Part shown: in pieces, positions 46,305 to 58,979 of the stretch
Position numbering within the stretch: the first letter of the stretch is position 1
How the letters are laid out: each line of letters begins with the position of its first letter
Assembly (NCBI GenBank): GCA_963971425.1
Contig: OZ020514.1
Span: forward strand, 17,085,406 to 17,149,405
Length of the DNA stretch: 64,000 bases
DNA from: Bryoerythrophyllum caledonicum
Lineage: Eukaryota > Streptophyta > Bryopsida > Pottiales > Pottiaceae
Direction of reading: 5' to 3'
The notes under the pieces: generated by a model
The model's input: the letters and a program-made list of their open reading frames with translations, nothing else
Databases searched by the model: none
What the model was told of the DNA's origin: nothing
Made by a program: the position numbers and the translations under genes

Positions 46305-47239
46305 CTAGCCAACATGGTCAGAATTAGATGCTCCGTTTGGAGGTCCATCAGGTGACGGCTCGTAATCCACTCGATCCTCCTCCACTATACTGACATCCAT
46401 AGCCACCACGGGAACGTCAACAATGCGGGTCTCTACGTCGCACTCCTCAGACTGTTGAAGGGGAGCAGGGAGTGGAAGCGGGTTCTAGTGTAGGTAGAAA
46501 CCTGGCGTATCCTCGGGTCGAGGATACTCCATAGGAGGGGTTTTTCTTGGAGAAGGCACCTCAGAGGGAACTAACGCAGGTGCTTCCCTAGAAAGTGATT
46601 GCTCGTGATCAGCAGAGGAAGCTTCAAGAATGTGAACAGACGGCTCCCTCTAAGGTAATCGAGTCGAAGGTTGCAGGGGAGTAAAGAGCCCTGCACCTAA
46701 GTTATCTTCAACACGAGGATAACTCGTGTTTAGAGGCACCTCAGAGGGAGGAGGACTAGATGATGTTGCCCCCGAATTCAGAGGGCTCCTCACGTACATC
46801 TAGGCCAGGTCCGCCTTCATTTGAAGCTGAAGCTCAACCCTGATAGTTGCCTCGATCCGCACCTTCTCCAAAGCAAAGTCCATCGTCTGCTTTTCAAGAG
46901 CTGCCTCCATCTCTGCCTGCCTACGCTTGGACTCTTCTAAGTAGTCCACCATATCATGTTTGTCCTTCATCTCCATTAGGCGTTTGTACACTAGATGCTG
47001 ATAAAAATCACCACCAGGTTCGTACTTCACAATCTTTTCAGGGGGCGGGGCTTCTCCAACAGCGTTGACAAAGATGTCGGAAGCCTCAATCATAGTTGGT
47101 TTCAAAGGATGTTTAACTACATGAGTTTTAACATTCGATGGGCAAGCCACTAGAGGTCTTGGGCTTTCGTCGTCACTATCTGAAAGCACAATGATGGCAA
47201 CATCCCGCTCCGTGCCCCTTACAGCTTGTGGCGCCTCCT
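46305..47239 (-). pseudogene. Acidic coiled-coil protein with SUMO-interaction-like motif, three TAG codons
   Basis: One frame runs from an intron-like acceptor (TTACAG) at 47,240 to a stop at 46,305, about 310 codons, broken by TAG at 46,800, about 46,650 and about 46,487. It begins EAPQAVRGTERDVAIIVLSD followed by SDDES. A hydrophobic core (AIIVL) next to acidic and Ser residues fits a SUMO-interaction motif. A coiled coil follows (about 46,990-46,810, LEKQTMDFALEKVRIEATIR). The rest is Pro/Glu-rich and probably disordered. No enzyme domain is seen. The upstream exon would lie in the AT-rich DNA beyond 47,240 and was not found. It differs from the 9-16 kb family in sequence but shares its style and pattern of decay. 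Confidence 0.5.
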
Positions 47240-50200
47240 GTAAGGTTTTAAAACTTGGGTCGACTTACAAAACACCCAGGCTACACCCACCTTTAGGTTC
47301 GTTCTAGGGGATGATCTGGCGTCTAGTCTTAGGTAGTTAACTCTAATTCCACTAATATATGTGTCAATTGTTGTTTGCTTTAAGGTTTTGAAGGTAAAAG
47401 TGTATCTATAACCTACACTCTTAAGGATTTTTACTTATTATTCTTATTCCCACAAGCATGTGCAATTATGACGTGAGCTTTGCTCATTGTAATTATTCTG
47501 TGAAGTGCCCATCGACTTCTAACCTATACCCTCATGGGTAAATGGATTCTATCCATTTGGTACTCATTGCCAATTCCTTAATTAGTTCAAGTTAATAAAT
47601 CACAATCTAACCTCTAGCAATGAGCTCCAAGCTTCCTTATGTCTTCACTTTATGCTTCCCATCATCACACCTTTAAACCACAAGTTAAAGCACAAACAAC
47701 ACACAAGGAATAATGAACACTATTCTTAAAGATTCAAAGTATTAAGTCTAATTCTTAACTCAATTAACTAGATGCACCATTATCTCCTTTATCTAGACTT
47801 CCTATACTTTGAATATTTCTTTATATCAAACTTTTATTCCTTTGTTAATTATAACTTATTTACTGCACTATTATCCTTCATATACTATTACACTTTCTAA
47901 GGATATTCTTGTAATATAAGTTTTGATCAATTCTACTACTTAGCTAGTCTTAAAGATTAACTTTAAACACAATTAGACTCTTGATCTAAAATTTACAATT
48001 TAATTACTAGACTCACAAGTCAATGTAATTTCCACATCATGTGATCAACTCAATCATGTGTTGATCAAACATTAATAATCAAAATTATTAAGTTTCAAAT
48101 TAATATTGCATTCATAATTGAAACTTCAATTCTCATGAATTCCAATTCCAATGATTCTGAATCACAAACTTCAAACAAACATTAGTACATCACATACATA
48201 ATGCATTCTATCAAAATTAATTATAAGCAATTTAAAATTAATTTTATTCTCAATTGCAATTAATTTTACTTCATTTCTATGCATCAATGATTCAATTGTC
48301 TTGCATATTTTTTGTTTATATATTTATTTTATTTTATTTTTAATTTTTTACAATTTGTTCACAAATTGGTACTGTAGATATTCAATTTCTACTCTAACCA
48401 ATTTCACTTCCAAAATTCACAAATTTAATTTATTTATTATAAATTCTATTCTAGTGAATTTTGTAATCTCATTACAATTTTCCTTCACATTTAACTTCCA
48501 CAATTCATAATTTTGAATTTAATTCCTTACTTAATGTGTCTTATTACACATGAACAATTTCACACAACAATTGCAATTATGTAGCTAGCAACTCGTAGAC
48601 TTACACATAATTCAATAATTAAATATATTTCAAACAAATTTCTTACAAATCACATGTAAGAATTCTTACTAGCTTCAATCCAAGCTAGGACTCACATAAT
48701 TTTCTTCAAATGTGGTGTGATCATCATCACTTTCTATTCACTTATACTATCTAATTATGAAAAGGTACCACTTTTCCTAATGACTTTTTCTATCACATCT
48801 TTTGGTTTAATTTCAAAATCTTTTCATATCATTAGGAGTTATGTCCCTTCTTCGTACCTTTCTAATTCTCTTTACTATTTATTTTAGTAATTTCTATTTA
48901 TTTTTTTATTTTACTTCTACTTTTACTTTTACTTTATTCTTTTGAAGTTGTTTTTATAGCTTTTGAGCTCTAATTTTTTGAAATTTAACAACTTTATCAT
49001 TTTCGCTCTACATAGCCCTCTTCTTTAAATTGGAGACGTCCTTGTCGACTTCAAAAACCTTTGTTTTTGAATCTTTGACTTCTTCACTTCGTCTTCTTTT
49101 TTATTGTTTCCTTATTTTAGTCTCCTTAAGCTCGAAATAGCATTTCTTCTTATTTGTCTTTCTTCTTTAATAATTGTTGATTGTCGTTATTCGCTTTCCA
49201 TACTTCAATTTTTTTATTTTTTATTTCTCTTTAAGTCTTTATCAATGAACTTCTTGTAAAAAAAAATTTCATTTTTTTTTTTTTTTTTTCATTTTTCTTT
49301 TGAATTTTTAGACTTTTCCAAAGTCTTTAAACTTCCATTCACTATGTTTCACTTGAACATGTTCTTCATATTTTATTTATTTTTTTATTTTCATTTTTTA
49401 TTTAAGTTTGGAAAATTAGCACTCATGAGTCCTTACATCACTAGATTAGTATGTTAGTAGTGTTTGTCCTCACCACTAATTACTAATTTTATGTCACAAA
49501 ATTTCTTTTTCACATTTATCTATTTTTTCTAGCTTATGTGAGCTATCCTATCATACAATTTATGTAATGTGTGTATTACTTCACCACTAATTGTACTATC
49601 TACATTACTCACATATTAACCTTTTTTCTTTCTTATTTTTCCATTTCTCAATATTCTCATGTTCTCTCTTATTTTTTCTTTTTCATGACAATCTCTCATT
49701 AAATTTATCATGTTCTCTCTTAAAACTAATCATTCTCATTCTGATATCTTATCATGTTACCACTCAAGTTTTTATTTTTCTCTCTTATTTTTCCCTTTCA
49801 CTATTTTCCTTTCAGGTAAATTTTTATTTATTTATTATTATTATTATTTTATTTTTTCAATAAATAAAATTGACTGGGAGTGGTAACTTTTTTGTTTTCT
49901 AAACTTTTAACAACTTCTATTATTTTTTAATTTTTTTTTCATAGAATGGAATAAGAATACTTTTAAGAGCATATTAATGGTTGCATTTTGATAAGCATAT
50001 TCTTGAGCATCATTACAGAATATTCAGAGAATATTTTGAATAAATCTTCATATTTGGAACAGGCATGGTAAGTCCAGGGCCTATTACTGAAGATTGTCTA
50101 GAGTCTCATTTGCAAGTAGGACATACATGATCATGCATGTCCCCTAAATTACTTTAATCTTAATTTATTCAGCCATTAATCCCGGTACATTTGCATGTAA

Positions 50201-51992
50201 ATTTGCGTCAGTCGCCCATTCGCATTGTACTTCACACAGAGCAACTCGTCTTTTGATCTTTTACTCAACTAGTATCAGTGGTGGTCCAGGAACAATTAAA
50301 AACTGTGAGTCACTCATGGTTGAGCCACTTGGACTTAAGTTACTTGTGATAGGTCTCCAGATAGGTGGAATCAGGTGCTGAAAAAACAACATATATCGCG
50401 AGAACTTTGCATGGCAGATGGCTCCAAAATTTCTGTACCTCTATACTCAGTATTTAACAAGGCTTACATAATCACTTCGGTTACCACGTAACTACTGTTG
50501 CGCTTATCAACAACTTGAGAGCCATGCACGTCAATATAGACAGCCTTTCTGTCTATTCCTGTGAAGATCTTTAGGAAACATACTCTTAAATCTCATACTT
50601 ACAGGTTCAGGTTATACAAATTATCACGGTCCATAAGTTGCATAATCTTAGTAGAAACGAAAGCTTGCATATCATTTTAGTTTAGAGCTTCCAACAACCA
50701 AAAATCACGATTATGTCCTTGTGCATATTGCTACAAGAGCATGCACAGAATTGATCTACTTGGTCGCAAGTTAATACCAGGAATCAATCTCCACCAAAAT
50801 ATCCTCAACATCATATTCCTTTGAGTCAAAGCATCATTGTTGCTAGAAAATCAAAGACATCCACTCACCAACACGAATCTACATCACCTAGCTGCTAGAT
50901 TGTAGATGTTCACAGGATTGTACTTGAAAAATTTATCGTCTTGTCTCTCATAATTCATATCACTTGAACGCTCCAAATGCCGTTCTTTGTCTTCACACGG
51001 TTATAGAGTAGTTGCGCGGTCATCCTCGCAGTCATCCCACGATATATCCCATATCGATTGGTGAAGCTGAGGATACGCAATATATAATGGCTGAGTGAAC
51101 TACACACCTTTAGTTACAAGCTTGGATGGCCTGGTCTTCTCAAGCCGTAGTTGATACTGCCATGGCAGCCTTCGGGCGCTAGTGCCGGGTATACAATAAC
51201 CTTGAGAGATCTGCCCCATCCCGCTTGGTGTAGTTTAGAGACAGGTAGGTGCAGTTGGAGCACAATTTTTTATTTTTTTTTTATTTTTTCGTTTTTTAGA
51301 TCCACATAACATGGTCGCTTCATTCATTTTGCTTCATGCACCTTGTAAGTATTAATCAAAAGTCCTTGTTAACTTCGTGTTCATCAAACTATCAACATTG
51401 GAAATATCACTGCACAACCAAAACTCATGAGTCCAGAAACTTTCATGAATCTGGAAATAACAAGTATCTGCACATAATCTCATTCATATCTCTAGATTTC
51501 GATTAAATTTTATCCTTTTTAGTTCGTCACTTTCCATTCACGGCGTGAGTTCCGAGGTGGTGTCTGCACAGACAGCCTCTATCTGTATTGACATCATTTT
51601 TAGTCCGTTCACGGTACTCTTGAGTTATAATACTCACTTGTAGTTCATAGATCCTCGTATGTTATTTTCAGCTTAGTTTACATAACCTCATGAGCATGAT
51701 TCAGGAACTCTTCCTATGGACATAAGTTAACGTGTGTAACTTGCACACTTGGTATCTTCTGAAAATCTGTGCATTCTTACAGTCTGCATCATTACTCCAG
51801 CTTCAAAATTCACACATCTGAACTTATATATATAACATAGAGTACCACTTAAAATCTCCAGTTCAAGTTAGCGTCTACCGCTGCATCATCATAAAACAAA
51901 AAATTGCATTGTCTGAGTTCGAATATGATAAAAATGGAAACTCTTAGGCGGCCAAACTACCATATCAGGTGAACAATAAAAGCCTATGGTAA
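47240..51992. other. Long AT-rich region without recognised genes
   Basis: The plus strand is T/C-rich with long T runs (about 48,300-49,900, including a pure T run near 49,270). Frames here, such as 49,591-49,863, are low-complexity Phe/Leu/Ser strings. A small hairpin (TAGACAGCC..CTGTCTA) lies at about 50,537. I found no matching LTR at the other side of the neighbouring genes. It may be a giant intron, an LTR or intergenic DNA. Confidence 0.45.
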
Positions 51993-54900
51993 CTAAGTTG
52001 ACATCGCACGTTGAATAATCCCCTGCTCCTCGTCCAGCCTTCATACTTCTTCCATAATTCTCAACTCCAGGATAGACTTCGGCACTTCTCTCAAAACCTG
52101 CACAATTTCTCAAAATCTGCGGCGCGTGTCAAATATCTTCGGTTTCTTGTGCTTGTATTCATCAGCTAACTCCAAATCCTGGAGGTAGCTCTGCATCTCT
52201 ATCCCGTCCAAGTTGCGTCGCACGTCATCATCCGTCACGAGATAAGTCGCATGTGACTTCTGGTATGCCAACCAGGTAGTAATCTGATGCTATCTCTTTG
52301 GAGAAAACTCCAATGAAAACTTGGAGCTCGGTCCAATGAGAAACTGCGTAAGAGCCATGGTCTCAAGTATGCGCAGCCAACGTGCGGGCTTCTGCTGAAG
52401 CTTGATCCAAATATGGAACTCTGGCTTCGCCTCATCATACTTGTTCACATTCACCGTCACCTTGTATTGCGTACATACATAGGCAAGAAAATTGCAAAAC
52501 ACAACTGCTCGGAAAAAAATAGGGTCTATGTGATACCTGTGTGCTTCAAAATAAGCGCGATAAGAGATTGCACACTCGTGCGGTGTGGCAAAGGTTCCTG
52601 GCACCAAGGGCCAGTTGTATGGAACCGAATCCAAGCGCGCCCACGGCGCCCACTTGTATCTCCTTGGTCCATGAAGAGGGCACAAATGAGGATTCGTAGC
52701 AACTGCTACAGGAACTGCGTGAGTCCAGCTAATCGAAGCTCGTGGATACATTTGATCCCATGGCTTCCAAGCCTTCACTGAAAGTCCCACGTCCTCGAGA
52801 ATCCACTCGAGCGCAGGCCAGGTAGGGAAAGGTTTCTCCTCATCGGCATCAAACATGATGTCGTAGTTACCGAGGTATCTCTACTTCATGATCGAACCTC
52901 CCACTGGCGCTGATGCACCTACCCAACCGGATGACTGGTAATCCAAAGGAGGAGCACTCAACATCACCTGAGTCTTGAAGTCGTCCGTGTCCATGACGTG
53001 AGTTCTTGCTCCCTCCAGTGCTCGCAGCAAGCGCTGCTTGGCTCGCTGTTGGCCGTAGACATAGTGACCCATGGTCATCTCTCCTCGCTGGCCAATCTCT
53101 TCCCGCACTCGGGCATGCATCAAAGTATTTGATAGTAGCTGCTCGCTATCCAGTTCGTGGAGAAGATTCTCCAATGTCCTCTGCCATCCTGGAATAGCCT
53201 CAAAATTCTCAGGAGTGACGAGGGGCCTAAAATCTGGAATCCTCACAAGTCGGTATGGTTCCACAGGCTGCTCCGCCTTTCTCTTGTTACTGATTTGAGC
53301 CTCTAAGGTCATGTAGTAAAGGAGCCCCTGGTGCCTAAGTCACCAATCCACAGGTTACACTGATTTGGATTCTCCAGATCAAGGTCAGCTCTTGCTAACA
53401 TCTCACACATGAGATTTTGCATGTTAGCAAATGGCTCTGCGCCTCTCCATAGACGCTCAAACTCGTCGTTACTTAGCTTAGCTCCAGGTGCTAAGTCTGT
53501 AAGACGTAAAAACGTACTCTTTTGTAGTTCATAGGCCTTGAACAGGGAAAAGGGATAAGGTGCCTCCAATTCCTGTTCCCATAGAGCACTCTGTAGCTTC
53601 GACCTCGAAGCTTGCTCCGTGGTGAACTGCTGGATTAGCTGAGTGTTCGCCGCTGTCAAAGTTTGAACACTACGCTCAAGCGTGGTTATTGTTGCAGGAT
53701 CTGCCTGTACCACCAGTTGAGCTCTCTGACCGTCTAATCTTAGCTCATGCAAATCTTTTGCATGTGTGCGCACTAACGCATATTTTTCTCGGGTGAGCTT
53801 CTCACCGTTTTCTCTCTGGTACTTGTGCATTTCGGTGATGTTCTTCACCTTCTGGTTAGCTTTGTGGACCTCCCTCGTAAGGCGGCCCACCTCCAGCTGA
53901 GTTTGCTCATAGTGGGCGGCTTGACCCGCAAACTCCTCCCATCTTTTCTTCCATTGAGTGGCGTTGGTTGTTGCCTCTGCCACCTTCTCCAACATCTCCG
54001 CGCGTTCTCTTGTCATCCGACTCTCCACTGCGGCCTTGAGAAATAGCGCCTGCTCGTGCACCACCACTTGACTCTTCAAAGCTTTGATCTCCCTCTATAG
54101 GCTCTCCATCTCGGTTGCCTGCTCCAAAGTCTTCACTGTGGAGTCCGTGTTGGACTCCATCGCCTTCTTCTAGGACTCCTCCAATCTTCCCAGTCCCACC
54201 ATCAGGTCACCAAGACTAGGCTTCTCCTTTCCTGTCGGGACAGCGCTAGAGGCTCTGGCCAAACCTGATGGTGTCTTGGTCTGAGGTGATGCTTCATGAA
54301 GCATTGGCTCTTCAGAAGGCTACTGATCCTCCTTAATCGGTAGCACCACATACTCAGGGGTCCTCTCCGGATTTACAGTCATCAATGCCCATGGATGGGG
54401 CTCAGGTGTCGGTCGTCATGACATTTCGGGCAGTGTCGGAGGCTCCTCTAGCTCACATTCCTTCTGATCCTCCACATAGACTCGCGCCCTCCTTCGCGTT
54501 GGCATCTCCGGTGTCTCCGATGGACCTCCCTCGGTAAGAGCTGGGCAAAACTCTTATAGATATGTCGCACAGTGAAAGAACAACCTGTTCCTCGTGTTCT
54601 TCCTTGATATCTCCAACTTGATCTGATTGAACACAATCTTCAGCCTGTTGAGTTGTTTGCCATGCCAGCTCCGATATGCAGCTGCCAAACCTGGAGCGGT
54701 GATGATATTTTTCCCTTCCGGAGCCATCAGCAATCGCTGGTTCACATACCTCAGCCAATCAATCCAATGATCCTTGGCGCGGTTGATGATGTACCCTGCT
54801 GCCACTACTGCTCCCTTCGGATTTTCAAAAACTTGCATAAGATCAGCTTTACCTAGGTGATGTATGCTGATCAAAGTGGAGCCTGAATCAGGTAGTCCTG

Positions 54901-55241
54901 GAAAGTGAGGAGCGATTGCCTCTAGATTGAAGTGCACCATCTTGTTCTCCATCTTGAACTCATCCTACGATCCCTTCTTTGAAGCTCTCCAATATTCCAG
55001 TGTTTCGCTCGGGATCCGCCATAGGCCACTTCTTGCAGATGAACTCCCACAATCCGGCTTCTTCCAACTTCACCTGATTGGGATCTACCACCTCTTCTGG
55101 TATGATCATGAGCGGTGAAGGTGCTACTGACCGCTCAGATGCTGGTTTGTTCACCATTTCTGCTCTTCGTCTTGTCATCAAAAATGGTGCACACATCTCA
55201 TCAATTTGATCATTTGACAAAATACCATTACTGAGAATCAT
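51993..55241 (-). pseudogene. Unknown large coiled-coil protein gene, about 1,000 codons, heavily nonsense-mutated
   Basis: From 55,241 (MILSNGILSNDQIDEMCAPF) the frame shifts once near 54,955. It then stays in one frame from MENKMVHFNLEAIAPHFPGL to 53,309, past TAA at 54,554, TGA at about 54,418 and three or four TAG. It shifts again near 53,310 and runs MTLEAQISNKRKAEQPVEPY through TAG at 52,881, TAG at 52,290 and TGA codons to 51,993. The middle (54,079-53,600) is a long coiled coil (TRERAEMLEKVAEATTNATQ). The C-terminal half has WLRILETMALTQFLIGP and the Trp/Pro-rich LDSVPYNWPLVPGTFATPHE. No family is recognised. The two shifts could be introns or indels. Every in-frame stop could derive from CAG, CAA, CGA or TGG. 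The size and coiled coil recall the 9-16 kb family, but I see no shared motif. Confidence 0.55.
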
Positions 55242-57339
55242 TTTTTCTCAAAAACTTCTTCTTGCTTCTAACACTCTTCTTCTCGCTTCTCTCTCACAAC
55301 TCTCGACAAGGTTTGTTTTTAAAGTTTAATTTTTTCATGACTTCGTATAAAGGTTCAAGTCTACAGCTATGGACAAACTCTGATCTCCATTACATGACGT
55401 ATGTTTGTGAGTTCTCACTTGATCATGGATCTCATACTCAAACTTCTTGCTTCAGAGTTTAGTCTTACTCAGACTTTCTCTCGGCAAGTTCTTTTACAAA
55501 CCTTTGAATCAATTTAAACAGAGTTGTGACTCTAGGACACCTATCAAAACTACTCTCTTTAATCAGGTGCACTCTTATTATTTTTTCTTCTTCAATTCAT
55601 CCTGCATTCTTACGACCACACCTTGCTGATTTTTAATTTAATTTTTTTTTGTTTTGGACTGACTCTCGACTTTCTCGTGAATGCATTCAGAAATTTTTCA
55701 TGTTATGCATATGTCATCTACAAAGTTCACAATTTCAATGCTATCTTCGTTTCTAGCAAGTTCCTCAATTAAGTTTCTTAAAACAGTCCTTTCCATTGCA
55801 AACTCTCTTTTCAATTTTACTTATTAACGTATGAGTTAGGGGAGAAGTTAGTTCTTTTGTGTTGACAACATTTATTTACTGTGACTTTCATCATGCATAA
55901 TTTTTATTATAAAAACTTGTGTCTGTTGATACCAGCATCCTACTTCTTATGACTTGATTCGTATCTTTCTGAGAGACTCTAAACAGCCGACTTACAAAAT
56001 ACAAAACTTGGTATGATGAATTTTTCTTTTTCAGGTAAGACTAAAAATTTTGTAAAGTCGCCATCTCCTAGTTGAACTCACACTCTCGCATGGCATTATT
56101 CAGATTTCTCACCTTAGAGAGATAACGCAGATGATGCTCACAAGGATGCCTAATGCCTGTAGATGCTCAACGTCTGTCAGGCTCACTACTATAGATGCTG
56201 GTGGATAATTCTGCATTACTTAGCAAATGCAACAGATTGTGTACCATTCTAATCTCTTGGAAGCTCATACATGATTAATGATGTTCCTAACGTAGCATGG
56301 CAAGTTCTGGGATATTGTATCAACCTATCTACCTGCGTCTCAGCTCAATATTCTACCTATGGCTATTCAATTTTTTTTCACGATTATAATTTTTCTCACA
56401 AGTTTCTCACATTGAACACTCAAGACAACAAATGCATTGGAAATGATACCACGTGCATGTCTTTTTATTCTCACCTCACAAGGATGACGCAGACGATGCT
56501 TGCCTACTACAACCGATGCCAGACGTCCACTCGATCATGCAGACGAGCACATGGGCACTAATCTCTGTATGCACAATACGCACATATTTTCAGTGATCAC
56601 AAACAATAACCCACTCATCTTTTCCATGCATACTGACTGCTTATAATCCAGTGTCGTTCACTTTCAAGGTTAGGATTTCATCATCTTACACATTTGGAAC
56701 TTCGTGCAGTTCTCACATGCATGTTTCCTAACTTACTCATCGACCATCGCAACAAATGACATCGTTTTCTTCAAAGGCCATCATATCGCACCTCAAGAAC
56801 ACAAATATGCAAGCAGAGATCTTTTTGTCGCTTTGTCGATTATAATTTGCGATCAATCTTTCACCATACACAGGTTCTCCTTATTACTCTCTTGTCCGTA
56901 TTACTCAACACTTACGACTCCCTTCTACTCTTGGTTCAACAACATTCCAGATCTTACCTGCTCACTGGTCCCGCATGCGCTTCCCTGCTTCTTGCACCTA
57001 AGTCTCTTCAGTTAGGATTCTGATACTCCATATCTACAGGGTTTGCGTAACTTCTCTACAGGCGACGTTTCCATAACCACTGTAGTGAACTCACTAACCT
57101 TAGTTTCTTGAACCGTCTTTCTCAAGGCGGGAATGTCCGTTTGTTGTATGATTAGAGTACTTACGATTTGAGGTTCTTCTCCTCTAAATTTATTTCTTAC
57201 ACTCGAGACTTCCCATCTGTGAGTGTAGGTTTTAAAATTCTACTCATTTGGTTTCTCTAATCAACTGTCCAGTTTCGCATGCAATTTGTACACGTCTACG
57301 CGTAGGTTTATTCAGTGCCTCACCTTTGTACAATACATA
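55242..57339. other. No gene recognised
   Basis: T/C-rich sequence with short frames (for example 56,704-57,015 plus) that carry no motif. It is interrupted at its right end by the Tc1 insertion, and the same style of sequence resumes after 59,008. Confidence 0.5.
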
Positions 57340-57366
57340 CAGTGGTCAGCAGAAGTGTTCGGACAG
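57340..57366 (+). repeat. Left terminal inverted repeat of the Tc1 element
   Basis: Begins CAGTGGTCAGCAGAAGTG and ends TTCGGACAG. TA precedes it. Confidence 0.95.
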
Positions 57367-57667
57367 GACGCTTCCACTTCCAATATGAGCTAGTTTTCTT
57401 ACGTAACTCACATTCAAGTTGTAAAAATTTAAACATACAATCACATAGTTACAAAAAACATGTAACATAACATTCATAATAAAAAATGTCAATCAAGAAA
57501 TCAATCAAAAATAAAACACATGATGTGGGTGTCCAATTCTTTATGCAAAAAGTGAAGTGGTTATCTATTTACATTGGAAACAAAGCCATGAGCTACAAAA
57601 TCAAGCTAAAAACTTGAATGTAGAATCATGAGGACTACCTAAAAACTTGAATGTACAATCATAATGA

Positions 57668-58693
57668 CTACCATCGTGTATAGCCACCTTTTGCTTGATA
57701 AACATCTGCAGCTCTCTCAGGCATAGACATGATCAATTTCCTCACGGTATCAATCTCAATGCTATACCAAATTTCTTGCAATTTCTCCCACAAATCCTTC
57801 TTGTTAGTGGGTTTCTTCTTTGACATTCTCATACGACGATCTACTTCATTCCAAAGGTGTTCTATAGGATTCAAGTCAGGAGATTGAGCCGGATGCCAAA
57901 TTAGTTGAAACTTCTGTGCTAACAACCAATCTGTAACATACTTAGAAGTATGTTTGGGATCGTTGTCGTGCTGAAAAATAACATTCTCCTCTCCTAAATC
58001 ATACATGTGTATAGTATTCATGAGCTCCATCTCCAAAATTTCACGATACACAAACTTATCCATGTTTCCTTCTATAAGACGAAGGTTGCCAATTCCCTCC
58101 CAAGTCATACATCCCCAAACCATAATGTTTCCACCTCCAAATTTGATAGTAGGTTGCACATGCTGATCTAAAAGATGCTCTCCTCTCTTCCTCCAACAAT
58201 ACTGCCTCCCATCTGAGCCAAACAAATTGAATTTTGACTCATCTGAAAAAACCACATAACTCCAGTCCATCCAACTTGCATGCCTACACTTCTTTGCCCA
58301 TGCATATCGACGTGCTTTGTGTTTCTTTGACAAGAATGGCTTCTTAGTTTTCACTCGTGCTCTCAATCCTTGCCTCTGAAGACATCTTCTAATTGTATCA
58401 TCACTCAAATCCAATCCTTGAGATCGCATTTCTCTACCCACTGCTGCAGCTGTACCATTAGATGGTGCATTCAACAACCTTACAACCTCACGATCACCAC
58501 GTTCATCAAGAATTCGAGGTCTCCCTTGTGAAGGAGCATCTCTCAAATGACCTCTCATTGTAAACCTCCGCACAATAGCATGGCAAGTGCTTCGAGAGAT
58601 GCCTAGAACCGCTGAAATTTCGGAGTACGAATTCCCTCTCTCATGCATCTGAAGAACTAACTTACGTTCAGCAAGAGTCCTTCTAGGAGCCAT
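57668..58693 (-). CDS. Tc1-type transposase, DD34E, intact
   Basis: This encodes a cut-and-paste transposase that binds the inverted repeats and inserts at TA. It is 341 residues long, typical for Tc1, with ATG at 58,693 and stop TAG at 57,668. Residues 1-110 hold two helix-turn-helix units (RKLVLQMHERGNSYSEISAV; second around residues 66-110) separated by a GRPR hook (57-60). The catalytic triad is D151 in VVFSDESKFNLF, D243 in FQHDNDPKHTS and E278 in PDLNPIEHLW; 34 residues lie between the last two, giving DD34E. A Gly-rich loop (FGGGNIMVWGCM) precedes the second Asp. There is no stop, frameshift or missing key residue. Plant mariner-like transposases usually have DD39D, so this type is unusual in a plant-like contig. 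Transfer from another kingdom is possible; contamination must also be excluded. Confidence 0.96.
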   Translation of the reverse strand: MAPRRTLAERKLVLQMHERGNSYSEISAVLGISRSTCHAIVRRFTMRGHLRDAPSQGRPRILDERGDREVVRLLNAPSNGTAAAVGREMRSQGLDLSDDTIRRCLQRQGLRARVKTKKPFLSKKHKARRYAWAKKCRHASWMDWSYVVFSDESKFNLFGSDGRQYCWRKRGEHLLDQHVQPTIKFGGGNIMVWGCMTWEGIGNLRLIEGNMDKFVYREILEMELMNTIHMYDLGEENVIFQHDNDPKHTSKYVTDWLLAQKFQLIWHPAQSPDLNPIEHLWNEVDRRMRMSKKKPTNKKDLWEKLQEIWYSIEIDTVRKLIMSMPERAADVYQAKGGYTRW

Positions 58694-58979
58694 AGCTAAT
58701 CAAGAGCAATCTTATTCAATCACAATGTGTCTTGAAATGCAAGAGGTCTCCATAAATACATGTCGATTCTCAAGATTTTTCAGATGCACAACTTGTGTGC
58801 ATAATGAATTGGACACCCATGATTGACACATCATGAACTGCAGCCCATGCAAGTGGCTCAATGTGAATGATGGTACTCTTTCTAGTTTACAAGTGGCTCT
58901 TTAGTTATAATTAGCTGAAAAAATCAGCACCTACCTACCAAACTCGACAAGTGTTACTATTAAATTGAGATTGTAATTA

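Noticed and set aside
48301-49863. Phe/Leu/Ser-rich ORFs resembling membrane proteins
   Set aside because: They are translations of T-rich low-complexity DNA without protein-like structure.
9259-55241. Fungal repeat-induced point mutation
   Set aside because: Transition-type stops fit, but PRL1 is plant-type and copia/gypsy/MULE remnants suit a plant. Methylcytosine decay gives the same mark.
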